14,598 nt of DNA from Xanthobacteraceae bacterium (lineage in GTDB: Bacteria; Pseudomonadota; Alphaproteobacteria; Rhizobiales; Xanthobacteraceae). The notes beneath the pieces were generated by a model that was not told the DNA's origin, ran no database searches, and saw nothing but the letters and a program-made list of their open reading frames with translations. The translations under genes and the position numbers were made by a program. The stretch is from contig JAIESC010000042.1 of the NCBI GenBank assembly GCA_019746355.1, positions 1-14,598 of the forward strand, given 5' to 3'. Positions 7,616 to 13,379 of this stretch are shown here, piece by piece; position 1 is the first letter of the stretch; every line of letters begins with the position of its first letter.

Positions 7616-9277
7616 CTAGCGCCGGCCGCTCTTCAGACTCTGATACCCCCGTACCGACATCGTCTGCAGCCCATGCGCGCCGCCATCGCGTTGCATCGCC
7701 TTCATCACCGCCGCGGTCCCCTCGCTCAGGCACATCACCACCGCGTCGCCCTTGCCCGGCGAACGGCCGAGCCGGGCCCGGATCTCGTCCTTGCCTTCGA
7801 TGCGGATGCCGCGATCGGTCACCTCATAGGTCGGCGCAGTCAGGTCGGCGCGCAATTCCGGATCGTCCGGCAGCGCGATCACGCTGCCGCCCTTCTGGTC
7901 CGGGTCGAGCGCCTCGCGGAAGCGCCACCACGCCTCGGCGCGCTTGTTCACAAAGCTGAGCCTGCCGTCGATGGTCTTCGCCGTGGACTTGCCCGCGCCG
8001 TTGAACGCGCGATGCGCGATGCCGTTGTCGGAAAGGCGGAGCGTCACCGCGCCGCCATAGCCGCCGCCGACGTCGACCACGATCGGCGCATTGTCGCGGC
8101 GATGCGCGATGATCGTGCCCGCGGCGCGCGAGCCGTCGGCGGTCTCCGCGCCCTTCGCGGTGACGACCGGCGCGTACCAGCCCTGGTGCCGGAAGCAAAG
8201 CTCGGCCGCGTCCTTGCCGCCGCCGGCCGGATCGAACGCCATCGCGGTCATGCCGAAGTGGCCGAAGCCGCGCGGTGTCCAGCGCGCCTGCGCTTCGAGC
8301 ACCCACGCGGTCGGGATCACCTGCCATTCGGCGTCGCTTCGGGCGGCCATGAAATTGCCGTCGCGCACCGCCGAGCGCAGCGGCTCGGGCAACCCGTCGA
8401 GCACCGCCTGGTAGCCGGTGTCGATCAGAAACGGATTGTCGGCGAGCTCAGCCGGAATGAACGTGCGCGACATCGGCACGAGCTTGCGGCCGGCCAACTC
8501 GACCGGCGTTCTATCCGCCACCTCCAGATCGCTGCCGTCCGGCGCGGTGACGAAGAAGCGCAGCTCCCCGGGCTTCGCCGGCTTCGGATGCGTGATGTCG
8601 AGCCACGGCCGGAAGAAGCCGATGAGCCAGTCGCCGGAAGCATCGATCGGCGGGTTCGTGGCGAGCACCGCCCGCGTGCGCACACCGCCCCCCACCCCGA
8701 CCCTCCCCCTTTCAGGGGGAGGGAGCGCACCAACCGAGTCGCTCGGGCGGGTACCACCTCCCGCCGAACGCAGCCAACCCAAGTGAAACCGGATCTGTGT
8801 CTCGAGGAACTGCGCCGCCTCGTCGAACACCTTCAGGTCGAACGGAATGCCCTGAAAATCCTGCTCGTCGCCGGGCCGCTGGTTTGCGCCGAACATGATC
8901 AGCCGGCCATCGCCAGTCAGGAGCTTCGGCGGCGGCGTGCCGTTGAAGCCGTCGCTGCCGCCGTTGATCTCTTTGGCGCGGTCGATCAGGCCCGACAGGT
9001 TGGTGTACTTCCTGCGCAGGATCAGCGAGCGGCGGTGCGCGGTGAAGGCCAGCCCCAGGCCGAGATCGGATTTGCCGCCGCCGCCCTGCCCGCCGTAGAG
9101 CAGGATGTCGGCCGGGCAGAAATACGCTTGCGTCTGCGGCCCGGGATTGGGCGTCCATTGGCGTGGCGCGCCGGCGAGGCGCTCCGCGTCGTCGCAGAGC
9201 GCGTCGATCTTTTCCGCGACGCCCGCGGAGGCGAGCAGCGCGAGCTGTTGCGTCATCTCTTCGAGCGCGGTCGCCAT
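7616..9277 (-). CDS. Phage terminase large subunit (packaging ATPase-nuclease)
   Basis: A protein of about 553 aa that pumps DNA into the phage prohead and cuts it. Numbered from the ATG at 9277, the Walker A-like loop is GGQGGGGKS with K69-S70, Walker B is KVFDEAAQF with D152-E153, and the ATLATNPP-like motif AVLATNPP follows at about 203-210. The RNase H-like nuclease domain shows candidate metal ligands D349 (MAFDPAGGGKD), D402 (IVVDVGGG) and D511 (GKGDAVV). The ATG at 9277 has GAGG nine bases upstream; earlier in-frame starts at 9304 (ATG) and 9346 (GTG) have weaker sites. Residues about 172-199 are a Gly/Pro-rich insertion encoded by a palindromic repeat (8681-8764), between WLRS and RTRAVLATNPP. 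The usual next genes, portal and capsid, are missing; a protease unit and a second copy of the terminase end follow instead. Whether the protein still works is unclear. Confidence 0.93.
   Translation of the reverse strand: MATALEEMTQQLALLASAGVAEKIDALCDDAERLAGAPRQWTPNPGPQTQAYFCPADILLYGGQGGGGKSDLGLGLAFTAHRRSLILRRKYTNLSGLIDRAKEINGGSDGFNGTPPPKLLTGDGRLIMFGANQRPGDEQDFQGIPFDLKVFDEAAQFLETQIRFHLGWLRSAGGGTRPSDSVGALPPPERGRVGVGGGVRTRAVLATNPPIDASGDWLIGFFRPWLDITHPKPAKPGELRFFVTAPDGSDLEVADRTPVELAGRKLVPMSRTFIPAELADNPFLIDTGYQAVLDGLPEPLRSAVRDGNFMAARSDAEWQVIPTAWVLEAQARWTPRGFGHFGMTAMAFDPAGGGKDAAELCFRHQGWYAPVVTAKGAETADGSRAAGTIIAHRRDNAPIVVDVGGGYGGAVTLRLSDNGIAHRAFNGAGKSTAKTIDGRLSFVNKRAEAWWRFREALDPDQKGGSVIALPDDPELRADLTAPTYEVTDRGIRIEGKDEIRARLGRSPGKGDAVVMCLSEGTAAVMKAMQRDGGAHGLQTMSVRGYQSLKSGRR
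8681..8764 (-). repeat. GC-rich palindromic repeat inserted in frame in the terminase gene
   Basis: On the gene's sense strand the core CTCCCTCCCCCTGAAAGG is a self-complementary hairpin (CCCTCCCCCTTTCAGGGGGAGGG on the + strand from 8701). The 29 bases 8700-8728 match 11248-11276 in reverse orientation at 28 of 29 positions. The 84-bp insert keeps the frame and adds about 28 Gly/Pro/Arg-rich residues right after the helix following Walker B. The exact borders are estimated from the protein, by comparison with the usual spacing in terminases, and could shift by a few codons. Confidence 0.75.
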
Positions 9278-9579
9278 CGGCCAGAGCCTCACGGGGGTCG
9301 CCATCCCGGCAGAGCGAGCGGCGCGAAAAAATAAATTGGACGACACGATCGAGTTGCCGCCGCCGGGCAGAATTCCGCTGCAAGATCAGTGCTCGTCCGA
9401 CGCGACTGTCGGGAAGCCGACTTAGCGGATCATGTCATTTCTAATGGCGTGCGCCGCAGGCAAGGCCGACAATGCGAACCAAAGAGAGGGAGTCAGTAAG
9501 CGCCCTTGGGTTTCAACCCGCGACCGGAAGCCAAACGGCTGCAACCGGAACAACAACGATAAATGCGGGAGCGCCCGTC
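9278..9579. other. Gap between divergent terminase and zinc-ribbon genes
   Basis: About 300 bases separate the terminase start from the + strand zinc-ribbon gene. The terminase frame stays open to a GTG at 9346 and the zinc-ribbon frame to an ATG at 9472, but neither extension shows family features. I see no RNA gene or clear promoter hexamers. GGGAG at 9567-9571 is the ribosome-binding site for the ATG at 9580. Confidence 0.5.
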
Positions 9580-9768
9580 ATGACCGTCATCGCGCAACAG
9601 CGCAGCGATAGCGTTTCAATTCCCAAGATCAATTGCCCGCAGTGCCGGGCGCAAATGGTCCTTTCCATGATCGCGCCGGAAGGGCCGGACAATCTGCACC
9701 GCATGTTCTTCGAGTGCGTGTGCGGCTTCGAGTATCGATTGTCGGACCGGGCGAACCAAGGCCGCTAG
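9580..9768 (+). CDS. Small zinc-ribbon protein
   Basis: A 62-aa protein with C19-x2-C22 and C46-x-C48, spaced like a compact zinc ribbon (NCPQC ... ECVCGFEYRL). It probably binds one zinc ion and may contact nucleic acid or protein, but I do not recognise a named family. The ATG at 9580 has GGGAG at a spacing of eight bases; the longer frame from 9472 adds a low-complexity Thr/Ala stretch with a weaker site. It is transcribed opposite to the phage genes around it, between the secreted-protein gene and the terminase large subunit, so it may be a later insertion or a host gene. Confidence 0.7.
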   Translation: MTVIAQQRSDSVSIPKINCPQCRAQMVLSMIAPEGPDNLHRMFFECVCGFEYRLSDRANQGR

Positions 9769-9926
9769 TAGGCAGCTTCAGCCAAAGTGAATGGGCTCAT
9801 GTCCGGATCGCGCGACCAATGTTTGCACGCTTCTCCGACCTTCGATCCTTTCAACTTTGATGAAGCATCCGACTAGGCTAGCGCCGTTCCCGCGGAATCG
9901 GGAGCGGCTCCAGCCTCTGTTTGCTC

Positions 9927-9969
9927 GCATTTTCTACGGCGAACCGCGGCACGCTTCGCCGGGAAATGC
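9927..9969. repeat. Imperfect palindrome in the gap after the zinc-ribbon gene
   Basis: GCATTT (9927-9932) pairs with AAATGC (9964-9969), and CGGCGAA (9937-9943) pairs with TTCGCCG (9955-9961), with a small internal bulge and an 11-base loop. The layout resembles intergenic palindromes with a GCATTTTC...GAAAATGC pattern that I recall from Hyphomicrobiales genomes. It lies between the + strand stop at 9768 and the - strand stop at 9991 and could end both transcripts. The rest of this 222-bp gap shows nothing else. Confidence 0.5.
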
Positions 9970-9990
9970 TTCCGTCGCGCCGGAAAGTGC

Positions 9991-10389
9991 TCACACCCCG
10001 CCCGGCGGCACATAGCAGTGCACGGTCTCGGACAGCGGATTGTAGAACACGATGCCGTGGCCGGTCGGGTTGCCCTGGTCGTGCTTGATCTTGTGCCTCG
10101 GGATCACGATGCGCGTGCCCGGCGGCACATGCGGCCGGCGCAGCGGCGCGTCCGGCCGGTCATCGGTGACGATCGCGACATACTGATCGCCCGAAACCTC
10201 GAAGTCGTCGGCGAAGTAGGCGTCGCTCTCGCCGCAGCAGCTCGCCGCCGGATTGTCCGGCTGCTTGAGATTCCTGAACCAGGCGGCGACGGCGGGATCG
10301 GCACCCTCCCATTGGCCGAGATCGCGCGCCTGCGCCGCGCCGATCGCGCAGACGACGAACAGGCAGGCGAAGAGGACAAGACGACTCAT
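9991..10389 (-). CDS. Exported Cys/His-containing protein of unknown function
   Basis: A 132-aa protein with a clear signal peptide (hydrophobic LVLFACLFVVCAIGAA, cleavage expected after AQA at residue 21). The mature part has C51-C52 in a CCGESDAYFADDF motif, a PPGTRIVIPRHKIKHDQG segment (89-106), and TGHGIVFYN plus ETVHCYVPP near the end with C125. Pairs of Cys and several His residues (H99, H103, H111, H124) would fit disulfides or metal binding. I do not recognise a named family. The start ATG overlaps the terminase small subunit stop in an ATGA (10386-10389), and GGGAGGGGCGC precedes it, so it is co-translated with the packaging genes. An exported protein coupled to terminase genes is unexpected; a phage-borne envelope-modifying accessory gene is one possibility. 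Confidence 0.8.
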   Translation of the reverse strand: MSRLVLFACLFVVCAIGAAQARDLGQWEGADPAVAAWFRNLKQPDNPAASCCGESDAYFADDFEVSGDQYVAIVTDDRPDAPLRRPHVPPGTRIVIPRHKIKHDQGNPTGHGIVFYNPLSETVHCYVPPGGV

Positions 10390-10850
10390 GCGCCCCTCCC
10401 CTCGCCCTGTGCCTTGACCAGGTGCTCCGCCTCGGCGATCGAGAACAGGATCTGCCGCGCGAGCTGCAGCCGCGCGTTGGAATCGCCGAGGTCCGGCCGG
10501 CTCTCGTCCGCTGCGGGCAATTCGGGTGGCCGCTCCTTGAACAGGCCGAGATGCTTGCCGAGCTCGACCAGCGCCTGGCGCTTGTCGGCGAGCTTGAAGC
10601 GCACCTGCGTCACCTCGGCGTCCTTGCCACGCTCCTGGCGCGTCGTGATGTTGACCTCGGCGATGGCGCAGGCCTGCGCGCGCGTCAGCCGCGAGAGATC
10701 GACGCGCGGCTTGCCCTCCTTGAGGTCGAGATAGTCGTGCATGTTGGCGAAGCCGAGCCGCATCAATTCGCCGAGCACGGACTCAGGCGTGAGCGGCGGC
10801 AGCTCGGCCGCGGGCACGGCGGACTCTTCCGGATTTTCTTTTGCCTGCAT
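10386..10850 (-). CDS. Phage terminase small subunit-like protein
   Basis: A 154-aa protein resembling the C-terminal two thirds of Terminase_2-type small subunits. The segment from SVLGELMRLGFANMHDYL (about 24-41) through EVTQVRFKLADKRQALVEL (about 79-97) to GKHLGLFKE (about 98-106) is the recognisable part. These proteins bind the packaging site and load the large subunit. The usual N-terminal helix-turn-helix DNA-binding part appears to be missing, since the recognisable region starts near residue 20. The ATG at 10850 follows CGAGGA at a spacing of about six bases, formed by the last codons of the upstream 56-aa gene. The downstream gene overlaps by four bases. The large subunit lies about 1.1 kb downstream on the same strand, which supports the assignment. 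Confidence 0.78.
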   Translation of the reverse strand: MQAKENPEESAVPAAELPPLTPESVLGELMRLGFANMHDYLDLKEGKPRVDLSRLTRAQACAIAEVNITTRQERGKDAEVTQVRFKLADKRQALVELGKHLGLFKERPPELPAADESRPDLGDSNARLQLARQILFSIAEAEHLVKAQGEGRGA

Positions 10851-10851
10851 G

Positions 10852-11022
10852 TCATTCCTCGGTTTCGGCGTGGCGGTTGACGCGGGCGATGCGCAGGAGC
10901 CGCGCGAGCTCGAAGTCGCGCTCGGCGGCCTCGCGCGCGTCGATCGCTTCGAGCGCGGCGATCGCGCCGTACGCCGGATATGAAAACGTGCGCGCGCGGG
11001 CGGCAGGCTGGACTTCAGGCAT
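10852..11022 (-). CDS. Small unknown phage-region protein before the terminase small subunit
   Basis: A 56-aa frame (start MPEVQPAARARTFSYPAYG, end RVNRHAETEE) below common length cut-offs. Its TGA at 10852-10854 lies one base from the terminase small subunit ATG, and its last codons (GAG GAA) form the ribosome-binding site of that gene, a typical operon arrangement. The middle is a charged Ala/Glu/Arg helix. No family is recognised and its own ribosome-binding site is weak. It does not look like the missing helix-turn-helix part of the terminase small subunit. Confidence 0.55.
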   Translation of the reverse strand: MPEVQPAARARTFSYPAYGAIAALEAIDAREAAERDFELARLLRIARVNRHAETEE

Positions 11023-11055
11023 CAGACAGGTGCTGCGTGTTGGTGGCCTTCCACA

Positions 11056-11085
11056 AGCGCGTTCGCGCGCATCTTCGACGCGCTA
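11056..11085 (-). repeat. Three-arm hairpin module, copy 4 (inverted)
   Basis: The reverse complement of this 30-mer matches copy 1 at 27 of 30 positions. Arms A and C are unchanged; in arm B one A-B pair becomes a G-T pair. It lies 34 bases upstream of the 56-aa gene start. Confidence 0.7.
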
Positions 11086-11213
11086 TACGCGAGGTGCGCG
11101 CTCAATCGTCGGATGATCCGCTCGTGGGGCACATGCCCGGCAATGCTGCGGGCGAAGGCGGCCGTGAAAATTCAAATTGGTTGATTGAGCCGAAACGACA
11201 GCGACCCGGGCCA

Positions 11214-11243
11214 TAGCGCGTCGAAGGCGCGCGTAAACGCGCT
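11214..11243 (+). repeat. Three-arm hairpin module, copy 2
   Basis: Identical to copy 1 at 3630-3659 except for one A-to-G change at 11226 in arm B. It is followed within five bases by the GC-rich palindromic repeat at 11248. Confidence 0.8.
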
Positions 11244-11247
11244 GGTG

Positions 11248-11276
11248 GCGCTCCCTCCCCCTGAAAGGTGGAGGGT
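11248..11276 (+). repeat. GC-rich palindromic repeat, intergenic copy
   Basis: This 29-mer (GCGCTCCCTCCCCCTGAAAG then GTGGAGGGT) matches the terminase insert 8700-8728 in reverse complement with one mismatch. Similarity continues to about 11295 through a G-rich tail (GCGGTGGGGGG). The sequence folds as CCCTCC...GGAGGG around CCCTGAAAGG. Confidence 0.8.
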
Positions 11277-11449
11277 TTGCGGTGGGGGGGCAGCACGAAC
11301 GTGATGCTGGAAGTCATCGCTGCGAAGATCAGCGAATTGAGCCCGGCACGGGCGCGACCTGGTCCGCGTGGTCTGTCGAGCGCTCCATTGATCCGACGCG
11401 GACACGCGTCTCCGATACTCGGCCGCGCGCTCGCACGTTTCCGCGCCCA

Positions 11450-11505
11450 ATCGCCCCCACCCGACCTCGCACTTTCGGGGTGGGGCGCTCAGCACCCGAG
11501 TTGAG
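11450..11505 (-). repeat. Diverged GC-rich palindromic repeat
   Basis: On the - strand this reads ACTCGGGTGCTGAGCGCCCC then ACCCCGAAAG, followed by GAGGTCGGGTGGGGGCG. It has the same order of blocks as the terminase insert (ACTCGG, GCGC, CCCC, GAAAG, GAGG, TCGGG, GTGGGGG) with several substitutions and small gaps. It is 23 bases left of module copy 3. Confidence 0.6.
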
Positions 11506-11527
11506 CCACGGGCGATTCCCCTTCCGA

Positions 11528-11557
11528 TAGCCCGTCGAAGACGGGCGTGAACGCCCT
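11528..11557 (+). repeat. Three-arm hairpin module, copy 3 (compensated)
   Basis: The arms read CCCGTC, GACGGGCGT and ACGCCC. Compared with copy 1, arms A and B change together so that A-B pairing stays perfect, and arm C changes so that B-C pairing also stays perfect. This pattern is expected if the folded shape, not the base sequence, is kept. Confidence 0.75.
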
Positions 11558-11713
11558 TTTGTCGGGGAGGGAGGGCGCTGCCCGTGCCGCACCAAATCAC
11601 CGCCCGGTTCCCGCACCAGCCCGCCCCGCCACAACCCGCCGAAATCCCGACTGAACTTCTTTTTTTCCGTGGCGTTGTTTTGACCATGGGGGGCAGACCG
11701 ACAGGAGACCCCT

Positions 11714-12502
11714 ATGAGTGGAACCTTGGCGACTGTCCGGGACTTCAGCGAGGCCACGCTCACGTCGCTCGCCGCCGCGATGGCGCTGTTCTTCGCGGCC
11801 ATCCCCAAGATCATCGGCTTTCTCGTCGTCGTCATCATCGGCTGGATTGTCGCCGCGTTGATCGCCAGTGCGATCGCCGCCGTGCTGCGCCGCGTCCGCT
11901 TCAACGAGCTCGCAGTGCAATCCGGCTTCAGCGGCTTCATCCAGAACACCGGCATGCAAACCGATGCATCCGGTGCCATCGCGCTCACCGTGAAATGGTT
12001 CGTGCGGCTGATCGCGCTCGTGGTCGCGTTCGACGCGCTGGGCCTCCCCGCGGTGTCCGACGTGCTGCGGCAGCTGCTGCTGTGGATCCCCAACCTCGTC
12101 GTCGGCATCGTTGTGCTGGTGATCGGCGGGCTTGCCGCCAATGCGCTGGCCAATCTCATCCGCGGCGCGACCGCGCAAGGCGGTCTCGGCAATCCGGATG
12201 TGCTTGCCACCATCGCCAAGGTGATGGTCTGGGGGTTCGCGATCGTCGTCGCAGTCAACCAGATCGGCATCGCGCAGACGCTGGTGAACGCGCTGTTCAT
12301 CGCCGTGGTCGGCGCTGCCGCGATCGCGCTGGGCCTTGCGTTCGGTCTTGGCGGCAAGGACACGGCGGCCAAGATCGTGCAGGACTGGTACGCCGCATCG
12401 CAGACCGCCGGGCGGCGAACGGATCGCACGGTGGAAAGCGGCAGCCGCATGCAGCACGCAGCCGGCAATCCGCAGGCCGACCCGGCCAGGCGGCAGTTCT
12501 AG
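11714..12502 (+). CDS. MscS-like membrane protein with conserved TM helices, lacking the cytoplasmic beta domain
   Basis: A 262-aa inner-membrane protein with about five hydrophobic segments (roughly 20-58, possibly two helices; 93-110; 121-150; 166-187; 190-214). The last one reads IALGLAFGLGGKDTAAKIV, which resembles the pore helix and its exit in MscS-type channels. The protein then ends in a polar tail (about 225-262) and has no MscS beta domain. This architecture matches the conserved TM-helix group of small mechanosensitive-channel-like proteins. Channel activity is inferred from the fold only. AGGAGA at 11703-11708 with a five-base spacing fixes the ATG at 11714. It is on the opposite strand to the phage genes and sits between a repeat-rich region and a phage gene remnant, so it looks like a chromosomal or inserted gene inside a fragmented prophage. 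Confidence 0.85.
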   Translation: MSGTLATVRDFSEATLTSLAAAMALFFAAIPKIIGFLVVVIIGWIVAALIASAIAAVLRRVRFNELAVQSGFSGFIQNTGMQTDASGAIALTVKWFVRLIALVVAFDALGLPAVSDVLRQLLLWIPNLVVGIVVLVIGGLAANALANLIRGATAQGGLGNPDVLATIAKVMVWGFAIVVAVNQIGIAQTLVNALFIAVVGAAAIALGLAFGLGGKDTAAKIVQDWYAASQTAGRRTDRTVESGSRMQHAAGNPQADPARRQF

Positions 12503-12541
12503 GCGACCACTGCGGCGTTCACCGCCCGCGCGGCGAGAGCG

Positions 12542-12660
12542 TCACGCCCTCCCCGCCGCGGGCGGCCGCCTGGTGAGCTCCGCCATCCGCAACTTGCGCG
12601 CCTCGATCCCCGCGCGCGAGAAGGTCTTGGCGACCAGCATGAGCGCGTCTGCGCCGTGGC
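12542..12660 (-). pseudogene. Remnant of the 3' end of the 106-aa phage gene (second copy)
   Basis: Positions 12542-12633 align with 13380-13471, the 3' end of the 106-aa gene, at about 80 of 92 bases, counted by eye and without gaps. The decoded peptide VAKTFSRAGIEARKLRMAEL...AAGRA ends at the same TGA as the intact VIEARKSRMAEF...VAGRA. An in-frame TAG at 12725 and no start with a ribosome-binding site show it is only a fragment. Unlike the terminase remnant, most differences change the amino acid. It closes the toxin-antitoxin unit on the left. Confidence 0.85.
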
Positions 12661-12744
12661 GAACAGCAAGCTCTCGAAGCGGTTCGTTCGCCGCTTTCTC
12701 GTATGGAGAGAAAGCGTGCCGGAACTATTGAAGCCTTCTCCTCG

Positions 12745-12780
12745 TTGACCGACTCCATTTGTAGCGTATAAGCTACAAAT
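12745..12780 (+). promoter_or_regulatory. Toxin-antitoxin promoter with palindromic operator overlapping the start codon
   Basis: A -35 element TTGACC (12745-12750) and a -10 element TATAAG (12767-12772) are 16 bases apart. A perfect 9-bp inverted repeat ATTTGTAGC (12757-12765) and GCTACAAAT (12772-12780) straddles the -10 and runs into the ATG at 12779. Transcription would start about seven bases after the -10, that is at or next to the ATG, so the toxin message may be leaderless. An antitoxin dimer on this palindrome would block the promoter, as expected for self-regulated toxin-antitoxin operons. Confidence 0.75.
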
Positions 12781-13072
12781 GGTCGAGGTGAAGCGAACCG
12801 CTGAATTCGACAAGTGGCTTAGAAGCTTACGAGATACCAAGGCAAGAGCGAAGGTTCTGGTTCGGATCGACCGCCTCGGCCTCGGCAATCCCGGTGACGT
12901 TAAGCCGGTGGGCGAAGGTGTCAGCGAGATGCGTATCGATTACGGACCAGGCTATCGGCTCTACTACCGACAAAAGGGCGCTGTAGCGATGCTGCTCACC
13001 GGAGGCGACAAGGATTCGCAGGACACGGACATCGCCAAGGCCAACGCGCTTGCAGCCGAGTTGGAGGACTAA
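12779..13072 (+). CDS. RelE/ParE-family toxin (HI1419-type addiction module killer)
   Basis: A 97-aa toxin with the family pattern: an N-terminal helix pair (EFDKWLRSLRDTKARAKVLVRIDRLGLGN), EGVSEMRIDYGPGYRLYY at about 46-63, and MLLTGGDKDSQDTDIAKA at about 71-88. RelE-like members inhibit translation and ParE-like members target gyrase; the HI1419 group is generally placed on the RelE/HigB side, but the target here is unproven. The ATG at 12779 has no ribosome-binding site and coincides with the predicted transcription start. The antitoxin begins three bases after the toxin stop. Toxin-first order is usual for this group. Confidence 0.92.
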   Translation: MVEVKRTAEFDKWLRSLRDTKARAKVLVRIDRLGLGNPGDVKPVGEGVSEMRIDYGPGYRLYYRQKGAVAMLLTGGDKDSQDTDIAKANALAAELED

Positions 13073-13075
13073 GCC

Positions 13076-13366
13076 ATGCCCAAAGCAGAAAAATTCGACG
13101 CGGCCGAATATCTTGATAGCAAAGAGGCGATCGCAGATTACCTCAGTGAGGCCTTTGCAACCGGCGACAATGAAATCATCACCCGCGCCATCGGGACGGT
13201 TGCGCGCGTCAAGGGCATGGCGAATATCGCAAAGGACACAGGCCTGAACCGCGAAAATCTTTATCGATCACTGAGCGAAGGCGGCAGCCCCGAATTCGGG
13301 ACAGTCATGAAGGTTCTCAATTCGCTCGATGTCGAATTGGTTGCGAGACCCAAAGCGGCGGCCTAG
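13076..13366 (+). CDS. HI1420-type antitoxin with helix-turn-helix
   Basis: A 96-aa DNA-binding antitoxin. The N-terminal part (FDAAEYLDSKEAIADYLSEAF) is typical of the HI1420 addiction-module family, and the Cro/CI-like helix-turn-helix covers about residues 45-90 (MANIAKDTGLNRENLYRSLS, then FGTVMKVLNSLDVEL). It neutralises the toxin and represses the operon through the palindrome over the promoter. A strong GGAGG at 13063-13067 precedes the ATG at 13076, in contrast to the toxin, which would favour antitoxin excess. The stop lies only 13 bases from the convergent end of the phage gene at 13380. Confidence 0.92.
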   Translation: MPKAEKFDAAEYLDSKEAIADYLSEAFATGDNEIITRAIGTVARVKGMANIAKDTGLNRENLYRSLSEGGSPEFGTVMKVLNSLDVELVARPKAAA

Positions 13367-13379
13367 CGCTTCACCACGC

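Larger units (their letters stand above)
11023..11713. other. Repeat-rich 690-bp non-coding region
   Basis: I find no credible gene. Several long open frames cross here on both strands, but they are translations of GC-rich palindromes. The region holds three copies of the 30-bp three-arm hairpin module and two copies of the GC-rich palindromic repeat that is also in the terminase gene. It separates the phage packaging operon (leftward) from the membrane-protein gene (rightward). The AGGAGA at 11703-11708 is the ribosome-binding site of the latter. Confidence 0.75.

Noticed and set aside
7673..9334. 553-codon open frame on the + strand opposite the terminase gene
   Set aside because: It mirrors the terminase codons, is Arg/Ala/Val-rich without any motif, and has no ribosome-binding site. 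The terminase frame has Walker A, Walker B and nuclease motifs.
11056..11557. Possible CRISPR-like spaced repeats
   Set aside because: The repeats are few, in mixed orientation, irregularly spaced and internally palindromic; there are no cas genes.
11329..12468. 379-codon open frame on the - strand opposite the MscS-like gene
   Set aside because: It runs through intergenic repeats and the antisense of a gene with a strong ribosome-binding site and membrane helices; composition is shadow-like.
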